This document shows, piece after piece, positions 36,547-45,335 of a DNA stretch of 64,000 bases; position 1 is the stretch's first letter, and each line of letters opens with the position of its first letter. A program made the translations under genes and the position numbers. Location: assembly GCF_000807855.2 (NCBI RefSeq), contig NZ_JRYR02000001.1, positions 1,028,565-1,092,564 on the forward strand. The letters run 5' to 3'. The stretch comes from Flammeovirga pacifica (GTDB lineage: Bacteria > Bacteroidota > Bacteroidia > Cytophagales > Flammeovirgaceae). A model generated the notes under the pieces. That model saw only the letters and a program-made list of their open reading frames with translations, was not told the origin of the DNA and did no database searches.

Positions 36547-39500
36547 TTATTCAATTACAATTTCATCTGTAAACATCCATGGATTATTTCCAGCTCCAAG
36601 ATGCCATACAGGTAAAGCATCAAATGGAGTGGCTACCACTTTAACAAATTTATATCTCCCTTTTATTTCTTTTGAGAACCTTTTAATACCTATAATTGGA
36701 TGATCATTTAGCATTTCTGTTTTATAGCTTCCAACTGATGTGAAATTTTCACCATCATTAGAAACAAAGAATTCTACTTCTTTTGGTAAAAAGACCCATG
36801 AAGAAGTATTCTCTAAGAAACCTATTGATACTTGATGTAAATCTTCTTTTTGACCTAAATCAATTACTGCTTCGAAGTTTTGACCACTAATTCCATCCCA
36901 TTTACCATCTCTCAAGTTATCTGAAGCATAATCTCCATTCAAAATACCATTTACACCCGCATCATAAGTAGCATTTTTCTCATAATTGATTCTTAGCTTA
37001 GGATATTCTTCACCAGAATTATAGAATGCCTTTTTAAAAGCAAACTCTGATACTTTACTTGATTCTCCTTTTTTATCAAAAGCAATTGCCTTCACTAAGG
37101 TTGATTGGTTGATTGAAAACTCAGTTTCAAATCTAATTGATGACTTTGTTGGTGTTGTCCCGTCCAAAGTATAATATATCTCCACATCTGGTGTAACATC
37201 TTTAAATGTAACTTCAGTAGACCCTTTAAATAGGACAGATTTATTAGTGATATAAGGTCTATACACTACATCTTTCTTTTCAACGATAGAATTCACTTCT
37301 TCTAACGGTATTGCATGAGATGTTGGTCTAGATGATATATTAGTACCCCAATTAGATTTATTCTCACCCATATTGAATGCTAATACACCTCCATTTTCTA
37401 ATTGTTGATGTGTAATAAAAGTCTTTTCGTAGTTTACACCATCTAATGTAGCAGATTGAATATATTCGTTTTTGGTAGATGAATGATCAGCAATAATTGT
37501 AAAATCATTACCATTATCCATATGTATAGTCACTTTACCAAAAATAGGGCTACCAATTGCATATTGACCATCAGCAGGGTTTACAGGATAAAATCCCATG
37601 GCAGAAAATACATACCATGCAGACATTTGCCCACAATCTTCATTACCACAAAGACCATCTCTTTCTGAAGTATACATTTCATCCATTACTTGACGAATCC
37701 TAGATTGAGTCTTCCATGGTTGACCGGCATAATTGTATAAATAAATCACATGGTGTGAAGGTTCATTTCCTTGAGCATACTGACCAATTAATCCGGTCAC
37801 ATCATGTGCCATATGATTATCATTCACAGCTTCCTGTTCAAACATCTGGTCAATCTTATCAATAAATTTATCATCACCTCCATGTAGGTCTATTAAACCG
37901 TTAATATCTTGAGGAGCGAAAAAATTGTAATGCCATGCATTTCCTTCTGTATAATTTCCTGCACCAAGTAATGAAATTGCCATTGGATCAAATGGTTCAT
38001 CCCACGCTCCATACATGTTCTTACCTCTTAAAAAGCCAGTTTCTTTATCAAATAGTTGCTTATAGTTTAATGCTCGATTACTGTATTTTTTATAATCATC
38101 CATTTTCCCTAAATCTTTGGCTACTTGAGCTACAACCCACATATCAAAGGCATATTCAACTCCTTTAGATACTGAGTTAGATTCTTTTTCTACAGGAATA
38201 AATCCATCTTCATTGAACCAATTTAAGCCTCTCCTAGGATCTTCTGCTGCTGCAACCATTGCTTTATAAGCAAGTTCTTTATCAAAATCACCCTGCCCTT
38301 TATTAATAGCATCTGCAATGACTGGAGCCGAATGAAAACCTATCATTGTACCAGTTTCATTGGCAGATAATTCCCATACTGGTAGTTGTCCTGATTGTTC
38401 ATATTTCACAATCATCGATTTAATAAAATCGTTATTTTCCTCAGGAGCAATCAAAGTAAATAAAGGATGTGTTGCTCTAAAAGTATCCCATAATGAGAAC
38501 AAGGTGTAGTGAGTAAAACCTTCAGCTTTATGAATCTTATGATCCATTCCTCTATATTGATGATCTACATCCATAAATACATTAGGAGCAATCATAGAGT
38601 GATATAAAGCAGTATAGAAAATTGTTTTCTTTACTTGATCACCGCCTTCAACTTCAATTTTTGATAATTTTTCGTTCCAAGTTTGTTTGGCTTGATCTTT
38701 TACCGCATTGAAATTAAATCCCTTAGCTTCAGCCTCTAAGTTCTTTCTTGCACCTTCTACACTAACCGCTGAAATGGCTACCTTTACAGTAATAGCTTCT
38801 CCTTCTACTGTAGTATAATTTACTACTGCTTTCACATCATCACCATCAAGTTTATTAGTCTCTTTTAAATCTACACCTGACTTTGTTCCTTGAACAGAAT
38901 CAAAAGGCTTAGAAAATTGAGCAACAAAGTAAACAAATTGATCTCTTGCCCAACCCGATGACCTTCTTAAACCTACAATTTCATTATCTGAAGTTACTTC
39001 AAACCATGTTTCTCTAGCAGAATCTCCAATACCGTGTTTTAAATCTAAAATAATATGTGCCTGATCAGAGGCAGGGAAATGGTATTGATGTACTCCTACT
39101 CTAGTTGTTGCAGTTAATTCTGCAGTAATACCATAATCTTCCAAGAATACAGAATAAAAGCCTGGAGATGCTTCTTCTTTCACTTTTTCAAAACGTGAAC
39201 GATACCCTTCATCTGGGTTTTCTTTCGATCCGGCTTCAGTTTTGATTTCTCCTACAGTTGGCATTAATAGAATATCTCCATAATCACCTCCACCAGTACC
39301 TGAAAGGTGTGTATGAGAAAATCCCATAATTGAATTATCTGATGAATGGTAACCAGAAGACCAATCCCATCCTTCAATACCCGTATCAGGACTTAATTGT
39401 ACCATACCAAAAGGAACTGTTGCTCCTGGAAAAGTATGACCATGAGCTGATGTCCCAATAAATGGATCTACATAATCAGTATATGATTTTGGCAATACTT

Positions 39501-39582
39501 CTGTTGCTGCCTTTTTATTCATTTGAGATACACAACTGAAAAGTAATGGTACCCAAATGAAAGTAATTAATAATTTTCGCAT
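36547..39582 (-). CDS. GH92 alpha-mannosidase lipoprotein with accessory C-terminal domains
   Basis: 1011 aa from the Met at 39582 (MRKLLIT). An in-frame start at 39621 overlaps the preceding gene and spoils the signal sequence. The lipobox is LLFSC. The GH92 body shows DPFIGTSAHGHTFPGATVPFG, GFSHTHLSGTGGGDYGD and the acid-loop GNEDCGQMSAWYVFSAMGFYP. After about residue 770, YYTLDGTTPTKSS marks a chitobiase-type beta domain, and the last ~130 residues (NFEAVIDLGQKEDLHQVSIG) a discoidin/F5-8C-like carbohydrate-binding domain. It releases alpha-1,2/1,3-type mannose. Last gene of the operon, starting 20 bp after GH20's stop. Confidence 0.88.
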   Translation of the reverse strand: MRKLLITFIWVPLLFSCVSQMNKKAATEVLPKSYTDYVDPFIGTSAHGHTFPGATVPFGMVQLSPDTGIEGWDWSSGYHSSDNSIMGFSHTHLSGTGGGDYGDILLMPTVGEIKTEAGSKENPDEGYRSRFEKVKEEASPGFYSVFLEDYGITAELTATTRVGVHQYHFPASDQAHIILDLKHGIGDSARETWFEVTSDNEIVGLRRSSGWARDQFVYFVAQFSKPFDSVQGTKSGVDLKETNKLDGDDVKAVVNYTTVEGEAITVKVAISAVSVEGARKNLEAEAKGFNFNAVKDQAKQTWNEKLSKIEVEGGDQVKKTIFYTALYHSMIAPNVFMDVDHQYRGMDHKIHKAEGFTHYTLFSLWDTFRATHPLFTLIAPEENNDFIKSMIVKYEQSGQLPVWELSANETGTMIGFHSAPVIADAINKGQGDFDKELAYKAMVAAAEDPRRGLNWFNEDGFIPVEKESNSVSKGVEYAFDMWVVAQVAKDLGKMDDYKKYSNRALNYKQLFDKETGFLRGKNMYGAWDEPFDPMAISLLGAGNYTEGNAWHYNFFAPQDINGLIDLHGGDDKFIDKIDQMFEQEAVNDNHMAHDVTGLIGQYAQGNEPSHHVIYLYNYAGQPWKTQSRIRQVMDEMYTSERDGLCGNEDCGQMSAWYVFSAMGFYPVNPADGQYAIGSPIFGKVTIHMDNGNDFTIIADHSSTKNEYIQSATLDGVNYEKTFITHQQLENGGVLAFNMGENKSNWGTNISSRPTSHAIPLEEVNSIVEKKDVVYRPYITNKSVLFKGSTEVTFKDVTPDVEIYYTLDGTTPTKSSIRFETEFSINQSTLVKAIAFDKKGESSKVSEFAFKKAFYNSGEEYPKLRINYEKNATYDAGVNGILNGDYASDNLRDGKWDGISGQNFEAVIDLGQKEDLHQVSIGFLENTSSWVFLPKEVEFFVSNDGENFTSVGSYKTEMLNDHPIIGIKRFSKEIKGRYKFVKVVATPFDALPVWHLGAGNNPWMFTDEIVIE

Positions 39583-39601
39583 CCTTAGATTATTAGATTT
39601 T

Positions 39602-41791
39602 TTATTTAATGATAATTTCATCGATCATCATCCAAGAAGGTTTACCTGCTCCACCATGATTTTTTGGTAATTCCCCTGGATGTTTGATAATAATTTTTAT
39701 GTCCTTTATATCTTTTAAAGGCTTTTTTAGTTGAAGAGTAAAATGGTTGATGTTACCATCAACTACTTTATTTATTTTCTTTGATACTTCTTTATATTTT
39801 TTTCCATCTTTTGATGCTAGAATTTTAAATTCATATGGAGACATGATCCATGATCCCATTTCATCAAAAGAAGAAAATTCAATTGTATTAATTACTTGTG
39901 CTTTCTCCCAAGTAAGAATAGCTTGTAAATCCTGACCATTAAACCCTAACCAAGTTTCATCTTTAAAATTATGACCTCCTACAATTGAATTAATTAAGGT
40001 TTTTGCTCCTTCATTTTGATAAGGTTTAGATGCCTCATCAACCAATTTTATTTTGGCAGAATTGCCTTTATGTAACTCAAATGATTTAATGATAGGGTCT
40101 CCGTAGAGTTTCCCATTTTTAAACCCTTGAAAATAAATATCTGCTGATTGATCTACTTTTAATGATTCATTTAATGCTACATATTCACCTGACTCATTCA
40201 ATTTATACTTAATAGTAACATCTTTAATTAATGGTATTGCCTCTAAAGATATTTGACCATTATTTTGAGAAGTACTTACTGACATTACGTCACTAGATGG
40301 TCCATATGCTACTCCTAATTGATCTAATAAAGGATATTGTTTTTCAAGACGGGCCTCAAACTCTTTCAAACCATTTTCTTTACCACCAGACCACAATGCT
40401 TCTGAAAATGCAATAGCTCGTGGAAAAATCATAAAGTCTGCTCTTTTTTGATTAGGTATTCTTTCTGTCCAAACGGTACATTCTCCTCCTAAAATATGTT
40501 TAGCCTCTTCTTCATTTAAATCATCTGGAGTCGGATTAAATGCATAAACTTGAGCTACTTCAGTTGTTTTAGTATCATAGTCAAAATAACAACATGACGT
40601 TGGTGAAGCAATCACATCATTTCCCATTTTTGCAATTTTACTTATAGCTTGAGGGTCATGCCAATCTCTCCATAATTGAACAGTAGCTGTTTTCGACAAG
40701 CCACCTTCCATAATTTCATCCCAGCCCGTAATTTTTTTATTCATATTATCGACCATTTTTTCGACTCTGTGAATAAAATAACTCTGTAGCTCATGTTCAT
40801 CAGCTAAGCCTTCTTGTTTAATTTTCAACTGACATTTATCACACTCTTTCCATCTACTCTTTGGACACTCATCTCCTCCTAAATGGAAATATTGTGATGG
40901 AAACAAAGGAATAATTTCTTTTAAAACATCCTCCACAAATTCATACACTTTTTCATTACCGGCACATAATACATCTTCGCTTACACCCCATCTATTCCAA
41001 ACTTCAAATGGACCTTCTGTACAAGCTAGTTCTGGATATGATGCTAAGGCTCCTAACATATGACCTGGCATATCAATTTCTGGAATGACTTCAATCCCTC
41101 TTTCAGTTGCATATGCTACAACTTCTTTAATTTCTTCTTGAGTATAAAAACCTCCATAACGACTACCGTCTTTTTCAGTTCTCCAAGCTCCAATTTCTGT
41201 TAGTTTAGGGTATTTTTTTATCTCAATTCTCCAACCTTGATCTTCTGTAAGATGCCAATGAAACTTATTCAATTTATACCTAGTCATTAAATCAAGATAT
41301 CTTTTTACTTCATCGATAGTAAAGAAATGTCTACTAACATCTAGCATTAAACCTCTCCATTTATACTTTGGTGAGTCTTGAATATCAACGCATTCTACTT
41401 TGTTATTTGTACCAATCAATTGCATTAAAGTAGAAAGGCCATTTCTTAATCCTATTTCTGTAGAAGATGTGATATCAATAGAAGTTTTATGCACTGTTAA
41501 TCGATAAGCCTCTTCACCTAAATCAAATTCTTTCACAATGTGAAGATTGACATCTGCATACTCTTTTTCTGATTTTGATAGTTGAATTCCACTTTGTTTA
41601 GCTATCTGATCAATATAATAGTCAATATCTAACCCTGAATTTCCTTTTGATATTGTGGTTGTATTAGATAATAAAAATTCACCTTTATTCCATTTTACTT
41701 CTTTAGGTTGAGGAATAATAGATGAATGTTCTTGCGCTAGACTTAAAAAAGAAACGCATAGAGTAAAAATTGATAGTAGTAATAATCTCAT
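39602..41791 (-). CDS. GH20 beta-N-acetylhexosaminidase
   Basis: 729 aa. The signal peptide is about 1-19 (FLSLAQ). The GH20b N-terminal domain is at about 25-140, and the TIM barrel starts at KWRGLMLDVSRHF (about 144-156). HWHLTEDQGWRIE (178-190) and the catalytic pair Asp307-Glu308 in HLGGDECPKSRW follow. The C-terminal ~200 residues (about 620-729, with GFNGQDLQAILTWEKAQ and the DWSSD-like KDGKKYKEVSKKI) look like a discoidin-type domain. It cleaves terminal beta-GlcNAc from glycans, as in N-glycan trimming. Operon gene 3, between the two GH92 genes. Confidence 0.93.
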   Translation of the reverse strand: MRLLLLSIFTLCVSFLSLAQEHSSIIPQPKEVKWNKGEFLLSNTTTISKGNSGLDIDYYIDQIAKQSGIQLSKSEKEYADVNLHIVKEFDLGEEAYRLTVHKTSIDITSSTEIGLRNGLSTLMQLIGTNNKVECVDIQDSPKYKWRGLMLDVSRHFFTIDEVKRYLDLMTRYKLNKFHWHLTEDQGWRIEIKKYPKLTEIGAWRTEKDGSRYGGFYTQEEIKEVVAYATERGIEVIPEIDMPGHMLGALASYPELACTEGPFEVWNRWGVSEDVLCAGNEKVYEFVEDVLKEIIPLFPSQYFHLGGDECPKSRWKECDKCQLKIKQEGLADEHELQSYFIHRVEKMVDNMNKKITGWDEIMEGGLSKTATVQLWRDWHDPQAISKIAKMGNDVIASPTSCCYFDYDTKTTEVAQVYAFNPTPDDLNEEEAKHILGGECTVWTERIPNQKRADFMIFPRAIAFSEALWSGGKENGLKEFEARLEKQYPLLDQLGVAYGPSSDVMSVSTSQNNGQISLEAIPLIKDVTIKYKLNESGEYVALNESLKVDQSADIYFQGFKNGKLYGDPIIKSFELHKGNSAKIKLVDEASKPYQNEGAKTLINSIVGGHNFKDETWLGFNGQDLQAILTWEKAQVINTIEFSSFDEMGSWIMSPYEFKILASKDGKKYKEVSKKINKVVDGNINHFTLQLKKPLKDIKDIKIIIKHPGELPKNHGGAGKPSWMMIDEIIIK

Positions 41792-41853
41792 TTGTTAGAA
41801 AGGTTAAGTTGGAACAGTCCATTGATGAACTGTTCCTATATTGTTAGCTATAA

Positions 41854-44064
41854 TTATCTTACAAATTCTAATGTACCTCCTTGCATTAATTCAGCATTAG
41901 ATATTTTATATCCTTTAATTTCCTTACCGTTAAACATCACTTTAGAAACTGTAGGATGCTCTTTTGTTTGGTTACCAATTACCGTTAATGTTTTTCCGCT
42001 AGATAAATGTACCACTGCCTTAGGGAATAAAGGAGTTCCCAAATCATACATAGCATTACCTGGGTTAACTGGGTATATTCCTAAAGAACTTAAGATGAAC
42101 CAAGATGACATCTGACCACAATCCTCATTACCACAAACACCATCAGGTGTTGATTTATATTGAGTATTCATTATTATGTTCACCATCTTTTGTGCTTTGT
42201 GTGGCTTATTGATGTAATTATATAAATAAGCTACATGATGTGATGGTTCATTACCGTGAGCATATTGTCCAATCATACCTGTTGAGAAAATAGGTAATTT
42301 GTCTTCTGCCGTTGGGTAATAAGAGAACATAGAATCTAACTTTTGTTCGAATCTATCAGCACCACCCATTGCATCAATCAAACCTTCAATGTTTTGAGGT
42401 ACGTAGAAGAAGTATTGCCATGCATTACTTTCACAGAAATGGTCTGTATATTCTTTTGCTACAAAATGCTTGATAAACTTACCATCCTTATCTTTTGGAC
42501 GCATAAACGTTGATTCATTGTCATAATGGTTTCTCCAGTTTTCAGCTCTTTGAGAGAAGTACTTATAATCTTCCTCTTTCCCTAAATCTTTAGCGAATTG
42601 AGCAATACACCAATCGTCGTAAGCATATTCTAATGTTTTAGAGACCGACCAGTTTTCATGATCATAGTTTAAAGGAACATACCCTAATTTGATATAATCC
42701 TCCATAGAATCTCCAGTCTTATTCATAGCTGACGCTTTACAAGCTTCATAAGCTTTTTCAACATCAAAGTTTCTGATACCTTTAAAATAAGCATCTGTAA
42801 TTACAGGAACTGCATGATATCCAATCATCATGTTCGTTTCATTTCCTTTCATCGACCAAACGGGAAGTAAGCCAGTTTCATCATAATGAGATAAGAATGA
42901 TTGAATCATATCAGGAACTCTTTCTGCATGAATCATGGTATATAATGGATGAGCTGCTCTATAAGTATCCCATAATGAGAAAGTATCATACTTTTTATAA
43001 CCTCTAGCTACATGATTTTTCTGATCAGCACCTTTATAGCCTCCATCAACATCAGATAATAATGTAGGAGCTAATAGTGATTGATACATTGCTGTATAGA
43101 AAACTTTTTTGTGTTCTAAATTAGGTGTAGTCACCTCAATTTTAGCCAACTCAGTATTCCATTTTGATGAAGCTTCCTCTTTTATTTGATCAAAATCCCA
43201 AGTGGTATTTTCTTTCGCTAGATTTTTCTCTGCTCCTTCAATCGATGCATTTGATAACCCTACTTTCACCAATACAATATTTTTAGCATCTGATGTATTG
43301 AAATGGAAATAAGCTCTTGTTTTCTTCGCTTTTATTTCATTTCCTTCAACAAATTTCAAATCCTTTGGATCTTCTGAATTCATTAATTCAAAAGATGTAA
43401 AAGGTTGAGAAAATTCTGCTACGAAATATTCTTTTTGAACATTGGCCCACCCTGAAGAAAATCTGTAACCGATAATTTTTTTATTATTGATTACTTTGAA
43501 GTATGTATCAGTTGGTCCATCCCAATTAAGAGAATATCCTAAGTTGAAGATAATTTGTGATTTATCATCTTTTGGGAATGTATACTTATGGAAACCTGTT
43601 CTATCTGTAGCTGTTAATTCAGCTTTGATATCATAGTCTAATAAATCAACCGAATAATAACCAGGTTCTGCATGTTCTTGATCATGAGAAAATAAAGATA
43701 CTGGTCTTTTATAACCTGCTTCTTCAACTACTCTATTACTTTTCCCATTTAGTGGAGTTACTAATATATCATATAAATCACCCGCTCCAGTTCCTGATAA
43801 GTGAGTATGTGAGAATCCACCAATAGTAGAATCAGGCCAAAAGTAACCTGCAATTCTATCCCAACCAGAAATACCATTATCAGGAGATAATTGAACCATA
43901 CCATGTGGCACCGTAGCTCCTGGATAAGTATTACCCGGACCATCTGTACCTACAAATGGGTTAACAAAATCAGTATATTTAATCGATTCTTGTTTATTCT
44001 GCTCGTTAGTTTTACACCCAAAAACAACAAATGCTATTATTGGAATTAAGTATTTAAATTTCAT
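41854..44064 (-). CDS. GH92 alpha-mannosidase lipoprotein (second copy)
   Basis: 736 aa from the Met at 44064. A longer frame reaches 44100 but overlaps the gene before it. The lipobox is VVFGC, with the mature protein starting CKTNEQNKQ. It has the same GH92 blocks as the downstream paralogue: DFVNPFVGTDGPGNTYPGAT, GFSHTHLSGTGAGDLYD, NPSHHVAYLYNY-like EPSHHVAYLYN and GNEDCGQMSSWFILSSLGIYP. No accessory C-terminal module is present, so it differs from the longer paralogue. It probably removes a different mannose linkage. Operon gene 2, 30 bp after the asparaginase. Confidence 0.9.
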   Translation of the reverse strand: MKFKYLIPIIAFVVFGCKTNEQNKQESIKYTDFVNPFVGTDGPGNTYPGATVPHGMVQLSPDNGISGWDRIAGYFWPDSTIGGFSHTHLSGTGAGDLYDILVTPLNGKSNRVVEEAGYKRPVSLFSHDQEHAEPGYYSVDLLDYDIKAELTATDRTGFHKYTFPKDDKSQIIFNLGYSLNWDGPTDTYFKVINNKKIIGYRFSSGWANVQKEYFVAEFSQPFTSFELMNSEDPKDLKFVEGNEIKAKKTRAYFHFNTSDAKNIVLVKVGLSNASIEGAEKNLAKENTTWDFDQIKEEASSKWNTELAKIEVTTPNLEHKKVFYTAMYQSLLAPTLLSDVDGGYKGADQKNHVARGYKKYDTFSLWDTYRAAHPLYTMIHAERVPDMIQSFLSHYDETGLLPVWSMKGNETNMMIGYHAVPVITDAYFKGIRNFDVEKAYEACKASAMNKTGDSMEDYIKLGYVPLNYDHENWSVSKTLEYAYDDWCIAQFAKDLGKEEDYKYFSQRAENWRNHYDNESTFMRPKDKDGKFIKHFVAKEYTDHFCESNAWQYFFYVPQNIEGLIDAMGGADRFEQKLDSMFSYYPTAEDKLPIFSTGMIGQYAHGNEPSHHVAYLYNYINKPHKAQKMVNIIMNTQYKSTPDGVCGNEDCGQMSSWFILSSLGIYPVNPGNAMYDLGTPLFPKAVVHLSSGKTLTVIGNQTKEHPTVSKVMFNGKEIKGYKISNAELMQGGTLEFVR

Positions 44065-44093
44065 ATCGTTAGGTATATAGTTTATAGATTTTT

Positions 44094-45077
44094 TTACCAT
44101 TCCATTTTAAATGGAGCGTCTTCCATTCTGTTGCCTTTATCGGTATTATCTACAACAGCAAAGTTGAATCCGCTACGGATACTATAGCCACCGTATTCAC
44201 CATCTTTATTTAAGGCTAAAAATCCAACTTGTAGATCTTCAAGTTTATTTTTATGAGTTTTAATAATTCTTTTCACAACAATCTCACATGCTTCTGCCGG
44301 AGATTTCCCATTTCTCATTTGTTCTACAACCATGGCAGATCCTGCAGTTCTAATGACCGCTTCTCCTAAACCAGTTGCACAAGCTCCTCCTATTTCACCA
44401 TCTACAAATAAACCTGCACCAATTAATGGAGAATCACCTACACGACCATGCATTTTATAAGCTGCACCAGAAGTAGTACAAGCACCCGCTAAATTACCTT
44501 CTGCATCTAATGCTAATGCACCAATCGTATCATGGTTTTCAATATTAATAACAGGCTTATATTCTGATTTTTTCAACCATTCTTTCCAATCTGCTTCAGA
44601 TTTTTCAGTTAATAGATTTTCTTCTTTAAACCCATTAGCTAATGCAAATTGTTTCGCTCCTTTACCTACAATCATTGCATGTGGAGTTTTTTCCATTACT
44701 AATCTTGCAACAGAAATAGGGTGTTTAATATCCTGTAAAAAGGCCACAGCACCACATTCATAGGCATGGTTCATAATACATGCATCCAATGTCACTTTAC
44801 CTTCACGGTCAGGTAAACCACCATACCCCACACTTCTTTCATTAGGATCAGCTTCAGGAACTCTAACACCAGCTTCAACCGCATCTAGTGCAGTACCTCC
44901 TTCACCTAGGATTTCCCAGCCTGCTGCATTTGCACCAAACCCATGGTTCCAAGTTGAAATCATTACTGGTTTATTTCCTTTTCTTTTTCCTGCAAAAGTT
45001 AATGTAGATAATTGAGGGGTTAACAACGCTGCTGATGTTAACGCTGAAAACTTGAGAAATTCTCTTCTGCTACGCAT
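44094..45077 (-). CDS. N4-(beta-N-acetylglucosaminyl)-L-asparaginase (glycosylasparaginase)
   Basis: 327 aa, Ntn-hydrolase. A twin-arginine signal (SRREFLKFS, Arg4-Arg5) with a hydrophobic stretch predicts export. NHDTIGALAL (181-190) contains the autocleavage Thr184 that becomes the N-terminal nucleophile. GRVGDSPLIGAGLF and GGACATGLGEAVIR give the substrate pocket. It matches the flavobacterial glycosylasparaginase, which cleaves the GlcNAc-Asn bond after the peptide is trimmed. Its placement as first gene of an operon with two mannosidases and a hexosaminidase supports this over a plain isoaspartyl peptidase. Confidence 0.9.
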   Translation of the reverse strand: MRSRREFLKFSALTSAALLTPQLSTLTFAGKRKGNKPVMISTWNHGFGANAAGWEILGEGGTALDAVEAGVRVPEADPNERSVGYGGLPDREGKVTLDACIMNHAYECGAVAFLQDIKHPISVARLVMEKTPHAMIVGKGAKQFALANGFKEENLLTEKSEADWKEWLKKSEYKPVINIENHDTIGALALDAEGNLAGACTTSGAAYKMHGRVGDSPLIGAGLFVDGEIGGACATGLGEAVIRTAGSAMVVEQMRNGKSPAEACEIVVKRIIKTHKNKLEDLQVGFLALNKDGEYGGYSIRSGFNFAVVDNTDKGNRMEDAPFKMEW

Positions 45078-45125
45078 AATATTGGTTTCGATTGAATTTA
45101 TTTTATCTCATAAATGTTGACGTGT

Positions 45126-45180
45126 CAAAAATACACATTCAAGCATATAAACGCATAAAAACGCACAAACAAGCTTAAAC
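45126..45180 (-). promoter_or_regulatory. Promoter of the N-glycan operon with four tandem 10-bp repeats
   Basis: TATTTTTG (minus, 45133-45126) is a perfect -7 box, about 50 bp before the glycosylasparaginase start. Upstream of it, in place of a -33 TTTG, four directly repeated decamers occupy 45141-45180 (read on +): AAGCATATAA, ACGCATAAAA, ACGCACAAAC, AAGCTTAAAC, consensus A[AC]GC-A-[TC]-AAA[AC]. One helical turn of spacing places all sites on one face, as for a cooperatively binding activator. The regulator is not in the window. Confidence 0.6.
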
Positions 45181-45335
45181 TAATCATAATTATTAACAAT
45201 ATCGTGCAAAATGATTCAACCACGAAAAATAGAATATTTAACAACGCACATAAACTTATCCATAACATTTGCTGATTAAAGTTTATCCTGTTAACTTATG
45301 TAAGACCAAAAACACATTTAACCAATAAACACTTT

